In this document: piece by piece, positions 1 through 8,782 of the stretch
How positions within the stretch are numbered: the first letter of the stretch is position 1
Layout: every line of letters begins with the position of its first letter
Source: Marispirochaeta sp964554875
GTDB taxonomy: Bacteria > Spirochaetota > Spirochaetia > JC444 > Marispirochaetaceae
DNA: 64,000 bases
NCBI GenBank assembly: GCA_964554875.1
Contig: CAZKQJ010000027.1
Coordinates: 1-64,000, forward strand
Direction of reading: 5' to 3'
The notes under the pieces: model-generated
The model's database searches: none
Told to the model about the DNA's origin: nothing
Seen by the model: only the letters and a program-made list of their open reading frames with translations
Made by a program: the position numbers and the translations under genes

Positions 1-1
1 G

Positions 2-64
2 GGACTTCTCTTTTTTGCGGTCCTGGACCTGCTGCAGCGGATGTTCTGCCGGTGGACCTCGTGA
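2..64 (+). CDS. 3' end of an unidentified gene, possibly an ABC transporter permease
   Basis: The window opens inside a reading frame that ends with TGA at 62-64. The last residues read LLFFAVLDLLQRMFCRWTS, a hydrophobic stretch followed by a basic tail. This resembles the C-terminus of NitT/TauT-type ABC permeases, which often end in a Leu-rich helix followed by a R-x-x-x-R-W pattern. Only about 20 residues are visible, so the family is a guess, and another frame open across the same bases cannot be excluded. Confidence 0.3.
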   Translation, partial: GLLFFAVLDLLQRMFCRWTS

Positions 65-119
65 AAGAGAACGCAGAACGTCGGAGCAGCCAGACAGAAC
101 CTCTCTATCTTGTATTCAA

Positions 120-518
120 CTATTCAACATCAAACTCCAGCGACAAAAGCTGCGGCTCTCCCAGGGGAGGAAGGAAAATCAGGGCATCCAGAACATCGCT
201 TTCGCCGTTTTTCTGGTAATTCGCAACGAGATGCACTTTATACCCCGATACAACCTGTATTTCTGCATTTCGGACATCCTGTAGCCTTATCCCCCGGGTC
301 TCCAGTTCCGTGGTCAGAAATTGAACAGATTCAATAATCCTGGGATTGTCTTTCTCTGCAGCCCGGAATCCCCCTGCATGGCCGCTGGAATCTTCGTCGT
401 TTTTTGCAGGATGGACTGATGTTCCCTGTGTTCTCTCACGGAGGCCTGAAGAGAACACGGGAAATGCAAGTGCAGGGATCAACAATATGATCAGGAGTCG
501 GGATTTGACGGGTCCCAC
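120..518 (-). CDS. Small exported protein of unknown function
   Basis: I do not recognise this 132-residue protein. The start is taken as GTG at 518, because AAGGAGG lies just upstream and the residues that follow (KSRLLIILLIPALAFPVFSSG) form a clear signal peptide; the frame stays open further upstream to 572 but without a ribosome site. The mature part is polar, with the stretch TTELETRGIRLQDVRNAEIQ and a hydrophobic end. The gene overlaps the last 28 bases of the upstream papain-like lipoprotein gene, so the two are almost certainly co-transcribed and translationally coupled. A role linked to that protease, for example as inhibitor or partner, is possible but is inference from position only. 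Confidence 0.6.
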   Translation of the reverse strand: MGPVKSRLLIILLIPALAFPVFSSGLRERTQGTSVHPAKNDEDSSGHAGGFRAAEKDNPRIIESVQFLTTELETRGIRLQDVRNAEIQVVSGYKVHLVANYQKNGESDVLDALIFLPPLGEPQLLSLEFDVE

Positions 519-2722
519 GAGCTCCCCTCCTTGTAGCCGACAATAGTCTGGGCATGATCGGTCGATGTCCACGTAACGACCGCGCTCACAACGTCATTCA
601 CATCAAGTCCATTATATACCGTATCGGCTGCAATTCCGGTGCTGACGCAGTACCCCGCGTTGAGAAGACTTTTCAGAAGCTGAATGTCTGAATCGTCTTC
701 AATAATGAAATACCCTGCAGAGATATTGTCCCAATAATATTTTGCAGGTTCTCGGCCCCGGTATTTCGGGGCTTCCCGCCAGGCTGCTTCCGTCGGCCAG
801 GAGCTTGAATCAGCTGTGTCGTAGGGCATAGTGTTCCAGGTGGCGCCGCCTATTCTTGTGATCAGACCGGCTGCCTGAATGATGTTTGACCCGTTATCTT
901 CACCGCTGTTTATCTGATGATAGATAAAGTCGGGACTGAAGATTTTGTCCAGGTTCGAGTCCGGTGAACCGGTGAAGCCGCCGGTCCAGCCTGTTGATGA
1001 GAGGTCCCAGTTGTGTTCCTTTGCCTCGGTATAGGTCTGGATGTAATAGCCGACCGAAAAAGCGGAACAGGAACCTTCCGCACCCTGGTTTCCCGTTGGA
1101 GGAAAATAAATGCTTGCCGAATTGTCTGCCGACAGAGGCAGGGGACCTCTCATGGTACCGGTATCAATGCTCTCCAGTATCCTGGTGCTTTCCCACACTG
1201 TTCGGGACGGGGGAGAGTATCCGGTTCCGAACCGACCATTAATGATTCTGTTGTAGTTTTTTCCGGGAGTATATACGCCGTAACGGTCGATGTTTCGGGC
1301 GACTTCCCCGGAGGAGGGGATACGTTCATTAAATGTAATGCCCGACAGGCTTGTGGAACGGGTCATGGGCAGGATCTGCTGCTGCTCGGTCAAAGTCAGT
1401 TCTCCGGCAGTGCTCAGGTAAACAGTTGTTTCTGCGTCTGCGGAAAGGGTTACGGGTAATGAGGCTGAAACTGTATTCAGCGTTCGTATTGCCGGAGAAT
1501 CATAATCGCTGTAGAGCTCAATGCTCAAGCTGCCGAGAGAAGCGGCTGTATTGCTGGAATTATCCGCCATGAAAAAGAGATCGTAGCTGTTGAGACCGCT
1601 TGCGAACTCACTTATATCGAGGATCATATTGTTGTCAGGAAATGGTTCCGCTCCGCTGATCAGCTGGGTACTGCTCCACTCACTCTGAAATGTCTTTTTC
1701 ATATACGGATCAGCCGGATCTCCCAGACCGACGGTAACACGCAGCTTATCTCTTTCAGGATGGGTCAGAGAGAAGACCAGTACGGCAGTAGGATTATACT
1801 CCCGGGTAAAATCGTTGTAATAGTAACTTACCAGCATCCGGTTATTTTTCAGGACCTCATAGGGCATCCAGTAGTATCCGTCGGCTATGTTCTCCCAGCC
1901 GTTTCCTTCGCCCCAGGAGTTGTAGATTTTAACTGCCCCGTTTTTTGTCGCTGAATTGTCTTTGACAATGAGGGGGACAACTCCCTCGGGTGCGGAGATA
2001 TTGTTGCCTTCGTTCATCTCGCTGACGGAATTGTTCGCATCCGCGATGCAGCCGATGTAGCAGGTGCCGGCAGAAAAGCTGGTCGGAATCTGGAACGTGA
2101 GGACGAAATGTATTGTCCCGTCTGCTACCGTTTCGTAAGGATGCACATAACTGCTGATTAAGGTATCGGATGTCGTTATGTTTGGATCATCCGAAATATA
2201 GAAATTGAAGCGGTGACCGGAAGGGCAGGGATCGGTCCCAATGTTGTAAATATAGGCCATAATATTTAGGATGTCCCCCGGTGAAGCAGAGGGGACATCG
2301 TCCCAGGTGCTGTATGCAGGGTCATAGATACCGACATACAGTTCATTGCCGACATTGATATCCGGACCGGATAAAGATTCTACGCGACCAAGAAAGCGTT
2401 CGGATGAGTTGTCTCCCTCATTTCGGACCCAGACCATGGTCCCGACAGACAGGCTCACTGGTTGTGGATTCCCGGAGCAGGCCTCCCAGGAAGATCCATC
2501 GGTGAGGCTGTATTCCATGTCGGCGGATGTATTTACTATTCTGTTCTCCGTAACGTCAAGATACACGTTTTGGAAAAAGTCGGTATCCAGTTTTAACTCG
2601 TCTAGTGATGACTGAGGCGCATACGGACTTTGCCCCGCGCCCCCGCCGCTACAGCCTGTCAGGATCAAAGTTGTAAGGATAGCAAGGTACAATAGAAGGG
2701 CCCTGGTTGTGGACTTTTTCAT
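491..2722 (-). CDS. Papain-like (C1) cysteine protease lipoprotein with permuted motif order
   Basis: The 743-residue product starts with a lipoprotein signal (lipobox LTGC, Cys24) behind AAGGAG, so it should be anchored at the cell envelope. Residues about 125-250 look like a CARDB-type beta-sandwich. The C-terminal third carries the papain active-site signature QGAEGSCSAF (oxyanion Gln546, nucleophile Cys552) and a histidine motif DHAQTIVGY (His723), after which the protein stops within 21 residues. The Asn-Ser-Trp-Gly motif that normally follows the histidine is instead at 268-271 (IYNSWGEGNGW, then DGYYWMPYEVL), about 280 residues before the Cys. The part after it (about 300-410) resembles the beta-rich extension that follows NSWG in other secreted C1 proteases. 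Family membership is well supported; activity in this order is unproven. It overlaps the small exported gene downstream. Confidence 0.75.
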   Translation of the reverse strand: MKKSTTRALLLYLAILTTLILTGCSGGGAGQSPYAPQSSLDELKLDTDFFQNVYLDVTENRIVNTSADMEYSLTDGSSWEACSGNPQPVSLSVGTMVWVRNEGDNSSERFLGRVESLSGPDINVGNELYVGIYDPAYSTWDDVPSASPGDILNIMAYIYNIGTDPCPSGHRFNFYISDDPNITTSDTLISSYVHPYETVADGTIHFVLTFQIPTSFSAGTCYIGCIADANNSVSEMNEGNNISAPEGVVPLIVKDNSATKNGAVKIYNSWGEGNGWENIADGYYWMPYEVLKNNRMLVSYYYNDFTREYNPTAVLVFSLTHPERDKLRVTVGLGDPADPYMKKTFQSEWSSTQLISGAEPFPDNNMILDISEFASGLNSYDLFFMADNSSNTAASLGSLSIELYSDYDSPAIRTLNTVSASLPVTLSADAETTVYLSTAGELTLTEQQQILPMTRSTSLSGITFNERIPSSGEVARNIDRYGVYTPGKNYNRIINGRFGTGYSPPSRTVWESTRILESIDTGTMRGPLPLSADNSASIYFPPTGNQGAEGSCSAFSVGYYIQTYTEAKEHNWDLSSTGWTGGFTGSPDSNLDKIFSPDFIYHQINSGEDNGSNIIQAAGLITRIGGATWNTMPYDTADSSSWPTEAAWREAPKYRGREPAKYYWDNISAGYFIIEDDSDIQLLKSLLNAGYCVSTGIAADTVYNGLDVNDVVSAVVTWTSTDHAQTIVGYKEGSSWDPSNPDS

Positions 2723-2917
2723 GGGAAACTCCTTGATACATTTTATGGATAAACCATTATTTATACCTCAGGGTACCACATTTCCCATTCTGTTTCAATT
2801 TTTTTTGAAGTTCCCGGGACCTGCCGCAGCTGCTGATCATTACATTGAGACAAGCTGCCCGGGTTCGAGTTTTGATACTCGCTCCATTAAGCATATTTTG
2901 ATTTTGCCCGGTGCAGT

Positions 2918-2946
2918 TTGTTTTCCTGCCGAAAGTCCCGTATACT
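2918..2946 (+). promoter_or_regulatory. Sigma70-type promoter before the hybrid sensor kinase
   Basis: TTGTTT (2918-2923), a 17-base spacer and TATACT (2941-2946) lie 37 bases ahead of the ATG at 2983. This fits a vegetative promoter for the sensor kinase. The rest of the 2723-2982 gap holds the leader and the promoter of the protease gene on the other strand (TTGAAA-N17-TACCCT) and nothing else I can name. Confidence 0.55.
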
Positions 2947-2982
2947 TCTAGGTATCTTGCTGGTGGAGAACTGGGGACCTGA

Positions 2983-5433
2983 ATGCCGAAAAAAATATTG
3001 CTGGTCGAGGATGAAGCAATTATCGCCCTCTCCGAAGCACGGCTGCTGAAAAAGCACAACTTTATTGTGGATACGGCGTTAAGCGGAGAGGATGCCGTAG
3101 ACATGGTTAAATCCGATCCGGAAATCTCCCTTGTTCTCATGGATATTAATCTCGGCAAGGGGATGGACGGAACCGCGGCAGCCGCAGACATCCTTGAAAT
3201 CCGGGACCTCCCGATAATCTTTTTAACCAGCCACTCGGAAAAGCAGTATGTTGACCGGGTTGAGCAGATCAGCGGCTACGGATACGTTCTCAAAAATTCG
3301 GGGGAATTTGTACTCATCGAATCGATCCGGATGGCCTACAAACTCTTCGATGCCTCTTCGAAGATAAAAGAGAGTGAGCAAAAGTATCGCGCAGCATTCA
3401 TGACCAGTCCGGATTCGGTAAACATCAACAGGCTCGACGGCCTCTATGTGGATATAAACGAAGGATTCACCTACCTGACCGGTTATACGCGAAAAGATGT
3501 TATCGGCCGTTTTTCATCCGAAATCAATATCTGGGCGGTACCTGAGGACCGTGAAAAACTTGTCAAGGGATTGAAGCAGGACGGAATAGTCAAGAATCTT
3601 GAATCCGTATTCCGCTGTAAGGACGGAAGCCTGAAAACCGGCCTGATGTCGGCCCGACCGATAAGCCTGCACGGTGAACCTCACATTTTGTCGATTACCA
3701 GGGATATCAGTGAAAAGAAAGAGGTCGAAAATCAGTTAAAAAGAAGCGAACACCGGTTCAAGGCCATTTTTGAACAGGCAGCAGACGGTATTCTTATAGG
3801 TAATGCCGGGGGAATCATTACCGAAGCGAACAGAAACATGACCGAGCTTACGGGATACTCCCGGGAAGAACTTGTGGGCAGAAATATCCGGGTGCTCTTC
3901 GATGATCAGGAAATGGCTGAACGCCCCCTTTCTTACCGCCGTGTATACGCGGGTGAAACCGTACAGCGGGAACGAAATATCCGGAAAAAGGACGGAACGC
4001 TTGTTCCGGTGATTATGAGCAGCAAAAAGGTTGACGATGACAGCCTGCAGGCCATTTTTCACGATATTTCCAGTCTCAGGGCGGCGGAGGAATCCCTCAT
4101 GATCAGTGAGGAACGTCTGCGTATGGCGGTGGAAGGCGGCCGTGACGGGCTCTGGGACTGGAACCTTGAGAACAACGAGGCGTATCATTCAGACCGTTTT
4201 GCCCGCATGCTGGGCTATGAGCCCGAGGAGCTGCCCTACACATCCGAAGCCTGGAGCGAGCTGCTGCACCCTGAAGACAGGGATCGGGCCTTCAGAAATG
4301 TGGAGGAGTACCTGTCGGGGGAAAAAGACATATACGAATCCGTCTTTCGTCTGCGGGCTAAAGACGGCAGCTATCGCTGGATTTCCGGCCGCGGCAAGGC
4401 AATATTCAATGAGGAAGGTGTTCCTGTCCGTTTTGTCGGATTCAATATGGATATAAGTGGACAGAAGCTGGCGGAAGAAAAGTACCGGACCATTGTTCAT
4501 ACCATGCAGGACGGTTTTCTGCTGATCGACGGAAATGCACACATAAGCGATGTCAACGGTGCCTACTGTTCTATGACAGGATTCTCGAGGACGGAGCTGC
4601 TGGAGATGTCCATCGGCGATATCGATCTGCTGGAGACAGGAAAAGAGATTCAGGACCATATTCATCGGATTCTTGAAAACAGGGGAGAAACCTTCGAGAC
4701 GATTCATCGGACCGCGGGAGACAACAGCCTCTTTGTCGAGGTAAGCGCGACTCCTCTTCCAAACGAGAAAGCGCTTGTTGTAATAGTGAGGGACATTACC
4801 GGCAGAAAGAATGAAGAGCAGCATTTGCAGTCCCTGGTGGAGGAGAAGGACTATCTGATGAAGGAGTTTAGTCATCGGGCAAAGAATAACCTGGCGATGA
4901 TTCTGGCCCTCATCAGGCTGAAAAGTACGGTGCTGGAGAATCGGGTTGATCTGTCCGACATAGAACGACATATTGAGGCCATCAACATTCTTAACACCAG
5001 ATTGTACCAGGGAAGCAGTTTCTCAAGCATTAATCTTCATACATACCTTCAGGAGATTCTGGAAACGGTCTTTTCCTTTTCCTCCTTTCCGGTCCGGATT
5101 ATCAACGATGTCGCGGAGATTTCCATGGACCACAGGCGGGCAATACCCATCGCGCTGCTGACAAACGAAATAGCAATAAACGCTCTGAAGCACGGATTCA
5201 GTGACGAGAAAGAGCCGTCCTTCATGGTCTGCTTGACACAGGATTTCAGCCGGGGTGAATATTCCCTTACGCTTTCCAATTCCGGACGGCCTTTCCCGGA
5301 AGATATCGACTTTGACGATTCCCGGTCCCTGGGAATGCAGCTGATTCCGGCCTTCGTCAAACAGCTTCAGGGGAGTATTACGCTTTCCCGCAATCCTGTC
5401 CCCGTATTTTCCATAACTTTTCCCGTTGTCTGA
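2983..5433 (+). CDS. Receiver-PAS-HisKA_2 hybrid sensor histidine kinase
   Basis: The 816-residue cytoplasmic protein begins with a CheY-like receiver (about 1-125) that has the acidic pocket at 9-11 (EDE), phospho-acceptor Asp54 (LMDINLG), Thr82 and Lys104. Four PAS/PAC domains follow at roughly 130-245, 250-365, 370-490 and 495-610. The transmitter is of the HisKA_2/HWE type: EFSHRAKNNLAMILALI with His631 as the likely phosphorylated residue, then an ATPase domain with the N box LLTNEIAINALKHGF. No membrane segment is seen. An N-terminal receiver feeding PAS domains and a HisKA_2 kinase usually means a soluble relay component driven by another kinase; no partner response regulator is adjacent. 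The ligand of the PAS domains cannot be told. Confidence 0.88.
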   Translation: MPKKILLVEDEAIIALSEARLLKKHNFIVDTALSGEDAVDMVKSDPEISLVLMDINLGKGMDGTAAAADILEIRDLPIIFLTSHSEKQYVDRVEQISGYGYVLKNSGEFVLIESIRMAYKLFDASSKIKESEQKYRAAFMTSPDSVNINRLDGLYVDINEGFTYLTGYTRKDVIGRFSSEINIWAVPEDREKLVKGLKQDGIVKNLESVFRCKDGSLKTGLMSARPISLHGEPHILSITRDISEKKEVENQLKRSEHRFKAIFEQAADGILIGNAGGIITEANRNMTELTGYSREELVGRNIRVLFDDQEMAERPLSYRRVYAGETVQRERNIRKKDGTLVPVIMSSKKVDDDSLQAIFHDISSLRAAEESLMISEERLRMAVEGGRDGLWDWNLENNEAYHSDRFARMLGYEPEELPYTSEAWSELLHPEDRDRAFRNVEEYLSGEKDIYESVFRLRAKDGSYRWISGRGKAIFNEEGVPVRFVGFNMDISGQKLAEEKYRTIVHTMQDGFLLIDGNAHISDVNGAYCSMTGFSRTELLEMSIGDIDLLETGKEIQDHIHRILENRGETFETIHRTAGDNSLFVEVSATPLPNEKALVVIVRDITGRKNEEQHLQSLVEEKDYLMKEFSHRAKNNLAMILALIRLKSTVLENRVDLSDIERHIEAINILNTRLYQGSSFSSINLHTYLQEILETVFSFSSFPVRIINDVAEISMDHRRAIPIALLTNEIAINALKHGFSDEKEPSFMVCLTQDFSRGEYSLTLSNSGRPFPEDIDFDDSRSLGMQLIPAFVKQLQGSITLSRNPVPVFSITFPVV

Positions 5434-5528
5434 GGATGTGCGACACCAGGGTATTGCAGAAAAGCCGATTTTCCTGAATCCTTGAGACTGTCTCTTTGCA
5501 CAGAATCAAAGGAGTACCAGTTTCATCA

Positions 5529-6206
5529 ATGATCGGAACCATCACCAACACAGCCACCGTAATTGCCGGCAGTCTTCTCGGACTGCTGATACATTCCAGA
5601 ATGCCCCGGAAAATCAGCGGTATCGTTTTTCATGCCATCGGTCTTTTTACCCTGGTCCTCGGTTTCACCATGGCTTTCAAGTCGGACCGATATCTGATCA
5701 TGATCTTCAGTCTTGTTCTGGGGGCAATCGTGGGGGAACTCCTGGATATCGATGCCGTGCTGAACTCCCTGAGCGACAGACTGAAAAAACGTCTGAAGAT
5801 ATCCCACGCGGGATTTACCGAGGGGCTTATTACGGCCTTCTTTCTCTTCTGCATGGGTTCCATGACGATTCTCGGGGCCTTTGAGGAGGGTCTGGGGGGC
5901 GAACCGACCCTGCTTATGACCAAGGCTGTGCTGGACGGTTTTTCTTCCATCGCCCTGGCGGCTTCCCTGGGGGTGGGAGTCCTCTTTTCCGCGCTTCCCC
6001 TCTTTCTGTTTCAGGGTGGATTGACCCTCTTTGCGTCCTGGCTGCACGAACTCTTTACCCCGGAGATGATCGCAGCCTTGAGCGCCGTGGGGGGTGTTCT
6101 CCTGGTTGGCCTTGGCCTGTCGATTCTGGAGATCAAAAAGATAAAAATCGCGAACCTGCTTCCGTCGCTTATCTTTATTACCCTGCTGGCCTATATCTTT
6201 CCGTGA
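5529..6206 (+). CDS. DUF554 family membrane protein
   Basis: The protein starts MIGTITNTATVIAGSLLGLL, the usual opening of DUF554 proteins, so ATG 5529 is preferred over an ATG 33 bases upstream; AAGGAG lies at a slightly long distance. The 225 residues form about six or seven membrane helices with the family's LVLGAIVGELLDID and FFLFCMGSMTILGAFEEG segments. DUF554 members are possible small-molecule transporters of unknown substrate. The 3' end overlaps the convergent gene on the minus strand by 16 bases. Confidence 0.8.
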   Translation: MIGTITNTATVIAGSLLGLLIHSRMPRKISGIVFHAIGLFTLVLGFTMAFKSDRYLIMIFSLVLGAIVGELLDIDAVLNSLSDRLKKRLKISHAGFTEGLITAFFLFCMGSMTILGAFEEGLGGEPTLLMTKAVLDGFSSIALAASLGVGVLFSALPLFLFQGGLTLFASWLHELFTPEMIAALSAVGGVLLVGLGLSILEIKKIKIANLLPSLIFITLLAYIFP

Positions 6207-6586
6207 TCCAGCACCAGGCCCATAAGGTAGTTTAACAGGTCCTCGTCCAGCTCCAGAGCGTAGTCGTTGACGCAGTCCCGGACTATCTCCCACAGCCCGT
6301 CGGGAAATTCCCCTTCCGTGGCGCCGAACTCCTCCCGGAAAAGCTCCACCACCTGGGTAAGGATTACAGCGAGCTGCAGAAAATCTTCCCGGGGCCGTTC
6401 CTCCTGCAGGCTGTTTCGAACATCAAGGAGATCGGCGATTTCCCAGAAGAGGTCGATACCCATCTCTCCGGGAAGGGGAGGAAGCCCCTCCACAAAGGCG
6501 TCCCGAATCCTGTCCAGGCGCTCTTCTTCACTGTTCTTCTCCTTGGCGATTTTCAGCATGCGGCGGTAAAAACGGTCTGCGTCCAT
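6191..6586 (-). CDS. Hypothetical helical protein
   Basis: I do not recognise this 131-residue protein. It is acidic, rich in Leu and Glu, predicted to be all-helical and soluble, with no signal peptide or Cys motif. A strong AAAGGAGG site precedes the ATG. It starts 21 bases after the stop of the AEC transporter gene and is probably in the same transcript. Its end overlaps the convergent DUF554 gene. Confidence 0.7.
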   Translation of the reverse strand: MDADRFYRRMLKIAKEKNSEEERLDRIRDAFVEGLPPLPGEMGIDLFWEIADLLDVRNSLQEERPREDFLQLAVILTQVVELFREEFGATEGEFPDGLWEIVRDCVNDYALELDEDLLNYLMGLVLDHGKI

Positions 6587-6607
6587 GGTTTTCCTCCTTT
6601 TATCGGA

Positions 6608-7579
6608 TCAGGGGAAAAAGGGCATCTTCTGCAAAACAAGCAGCCAGACGAGCATTGTCCCTGCGCCGATTACGTGAGTCAGGGCGACCGACTGGGCCAT
6701 GAGCTCCGGGGATGCCCTGTACTTGTTGGCAAGGCTGACGGAAAAGACCCCCACGGGAACAATATTAACCAGCATGAAGATCAGCAGGGTCTCGGGGCCC
6801 GCCAGTCCGGCTTTCCAGACCAGCAGGGAGAGACCGAGAAGGATCAAGGGCACCAGTATGAGCCTGATCAGGGCGATCAGCAGGTTCCAGGCGTCCAGAC
6901 GGACCGCTTTGAGTCCGGTTCCTGCGATTCTTGACCCGGCAACCAGCATCGCAACGGCCATGGTCGGCGCACCAAGGTAATCCATGGTTATGGTAATCGC
7001 CGCGGGGAGCCGGGTATTGAGCCCTGTCAGCACCAGGATAATGGCAGCCAGGGTGGATATGATTCCCGGGTTCTTCAGAAGACTCTTGAACAGTACCTTT
7101 TCCCTGTCGCGGTTTTCCCCCTGCAGCACCGGGACGCAGAGAGTCCAGAGAAGCAGGATTGTCCCCAGGTTATGCACAAAAAGAAGTCCCGCTCCCCGTT
7201 CGGGCAGAAAGAGAACCGCAAAGGGGAGAACCAGAAAGACGAAGTTGTTCATCATGCTCTGGAACAGAAAGCTGTTTCGCCGGACTCCGCGGTATTTCAT
7301 CAGCTTTACGGCGATGAGCCCCAGGCCGCCGCCGGTAATGATGGTTACAGCCGCGAAGAGGGGAAGGCTGATATTGCGGAGAATGTCTTCTCTGTTCAGG
7401 TTCATGGTAATCGAGGTGAAAATAAGGGCCGGCCAGAAGAGGTCTACCAGCAGGGTGCTGACGACGGACTCTCCCTCTTCGGAAATGAGGCCGGTTTTTC
7501 GTATTACGCCGCCGGTCCCGATAAGAAGAAAGAGGACGGCGAGTTTTTCCAGTATAAGGGGAGCGATTGATCCGGACAT
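6608..7579 (-). CDS. AEC (auxin efflux carrier) family transporter
   Basis: The 323-residue protein has about ten membrane helices and the AEC/PIN-like layout: a gap-free N-terminal helical half (LAVLFLLIGTGGVIRKTG, then SQ/MMNNFVFLVLPFAVL with the typical Asn in the fourth helix region) and a second half with LDYLGAPTMAVAMLVAGSRI. Members move carboxylates such as malate or other anionic metabolites across the inner membrane; the substrate here is unknown. No ribosome site precedes the ATG; a promoter lies eight bases upstream, so the mRNA may be leaderless. Confidence 0.85.
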   Translation of the reverse strand: MSGSIAPLILEKLAVLFLLIGTGGVIRKTGLISEEGESVVSTLLVDLFWPALIFTSITMNLNREDILRNISLPLFAAVTIITGGGLGLIAVKLMKYRGVRRNSFLFQSMMNNFVFLVLPFAVLFLPERGAGLLFVHNLGTILLLWTLCVPVLQGENRDREKVLFKSLLKNPGIISTLAAIILVLTGLNTRLPAAITITMDYLGAPTMAVAMLVAGSRIAGTGLKAVRLDAWNLLIALIRLILVPLILLGLSLLVWKAGLAGPETLLIFMLVNIVPVGVFSVSLANKYRASPELMAQSVALTHVIGAGTMLVWLLVLQKMPFFP

Positions 7580-7587
7580 GGGCAGAC

Positions 7588-7615
7588 AGTATCACTCCCT
7601 GCGCTTGCTGAGCAA
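7588..7615 (-). promoter_or_regulatory. Promoter abutting the AEC transporter start codon
   Basis: On the minus strand TTGCTC, a 16-base spacer and GATACT end eight bases before the ATG at 7579. Transcription would begin at or within a base or two of the ATG, giving a leaderless message; no Shine-Dalgarno sequence is present. Confidence 0.4.
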
Positions 7616-7641
7616 GAGAGAGGTCCCTGCCTGAGAGCTAT

Positions 7642-8679
7642 TCAGAGGAATTCGGGCAGATTTGTGCCCAGATTATCTATGTCCATCTCTATCTTGCGGG
7701 TTTTTTCAAAATAGAGGGCCTTGTCGGCGGAATCGAAGATATCCGCCAGAGTGTCGGGTTCACCGGAATGGATACCGATACTGACGCCGAAGGGGAACTC
7801 CCGCCGATCGTTTTCGATGGCAAGATGGGCCTGAATTCGGCTTTTGACGAACTCCGCTTTTTCCGGGCCCGCTTCGGGCATTATTACGGCAAACTCATCG
7901 CCGCCGTAACGGCAGATAATATCCGCTTTGCGTACATTTTTTTTCAAAACATCCGCCAGCTCTTTCAGTACATCGTCTCCCTTGATGTGACCGTAGGTGT
8001 CGTTGATCTCCTTGAACCGGTCCACATCGAACATGAGGATCGTGACGGGTGCGCTTTTTCGTTTGCAGCGTGAAAGTTCCCTTTCCAGGGATTTTTCCAT
8101 ACCCCGCCGGTTGAGAGCTCCGGTCAGAGGGTCGGTCATGGCGATTCTTTTCAGGGCTGCGGTATAATAGGCCTTCTCGATGGCAATGGCTCCAAAATCG
8201 GCGATGGTGACCAGGGTTTTCAGCTCCAGGGGACTGAAGCTCGAACCGTCAAGCTTATTGACCAGCTCTATCACACCGAAAACCCTGCCGCGATTGATCA
8301 GGGGAACCCCGATGATGGATTTGGTGGTAAACCCGATCAGTTCGTCCATGCTTGGATCGAAGCGCGGATCCGTGGATACATCCTCAACAATCAGGGGCAG
8401 GGCGTTTCGTGCTATCCACCCGGCGATTCCGGAGCCCCGGGGAATTTCCTGTCCCCTCAACTTTTCGGCACCCTCTCCGGTCACTTCCTGAAAACGCAGT
8501 TTCCCGCTCTCCGGCTCGGTAAGCAGAATCGACCAGTTTCGGGGAGCAAATATGGTTCCTATATGATGCTGAACTGCTTTGATTGTTTCAGAGACGGTGT
8601 AGGCAGAGGTGATCCTCTTTGCCATATCGGCGAAGTAGGAGAGCTTTACAAGATCGCTGGCAGAGGAGTCGCGTTTCAT
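7642..8679 (-). CDS. GAF-GGDEF diguanylate cyclase
   Basis: The 345-residue soluble protein has a GAF domain (about 25-170) and a GGDEF domain (about 180-330). The active-site loop RYGGDEF is intact and is preceded at the usual five-residue distance by RKAD, a complete RxxD inhibitory site, so the enzyme should make cyclic di-GMP and be feedback-inhibited. LTGALNRRGM marks the start of the cyclase domain. The GAF ligand is unknown. There is no EAL domain. The promoter lies right at the start codon. Confidence 0.9.
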   Translation of the reverse strand: MKRDSSASDLVKLSYFADMAKRITSAYTVSETIKAVQHHIGTIFAPRNWSILLTEPESGKLRFQEVTGEGAEKLRGQEIPRGSGIAGWIARNALPLIVEDVSTDPRFDPSMDELIGFTTKSIIGVPLINRGRVFGVIELVNKLDGSSFSPLELKTLVTIADFGAIAIEKAYYTAALKRIAMTDPLTGALNRRGMEKSLERELSRCKRKSAPVTILMFDVDRFKEINDTYGHIKGDDVLKELADVLKKNVRKADIICRYGGDEFAVIMPEAGPEKAEFVKSRIQAHLAIENDRREFPFGVSIGIHSGEPDTLADIFDSADKALYFEKTRKIEMDIDNLGTNLPEFL

Positions 8680-8687
8680 ACCCCATA

Positions 8688-8716
8688 AGGGTAGACCCTT
8701 TTCCGTATTTTATCAA
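8688..8716 (-). promoter_or_regulatory. Promoter abutting the diguanylate cyclase start codon
   Basis: On the minus strand TTGATA (8711-8716), an exact 17-base spacer and TACCCT (8688-8693) end eight bases before the ATG at 8679. This predicts a transcript with almost no leader. Confidence 0.45.
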
Positions 8717-8739
8717 AGAGGAATACTCTGCTTTTCGAC

Positions 8740-8770
8740 AGAAAAATTCTCCCGCCCCTGGGGCGGGAGA
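8740..8770 (-). terminator. Rho-independent terminator of the superoxide dismutase gene
   Basis: The arms CTCCCGCC and GGCGGGAG surround a five-base loop and, on the minus strand, are followed by AGAATTTTTC. It lies just after the stop codon of the superoxide dismutase gene at 8783. Confidence 0.8.
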
Positions 8771-8782
8771 GGTCGTCGTTTA

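Noticed and set aside
491..493. TGA at the end of the papain-like lipoprotein as another Sec codon
   Set aside because: A further stop follows within a few codons and no NSWG-like sequence is encoded beyond it, so this is a normal stop.
2855..2895. tRNA-like GGGTTCGAG segment in the gap before the sensor kinase
   Set aside because: Only a T-loop-like string is present; no acceptor stem, anticodon arm or D arm can be drawn around it.
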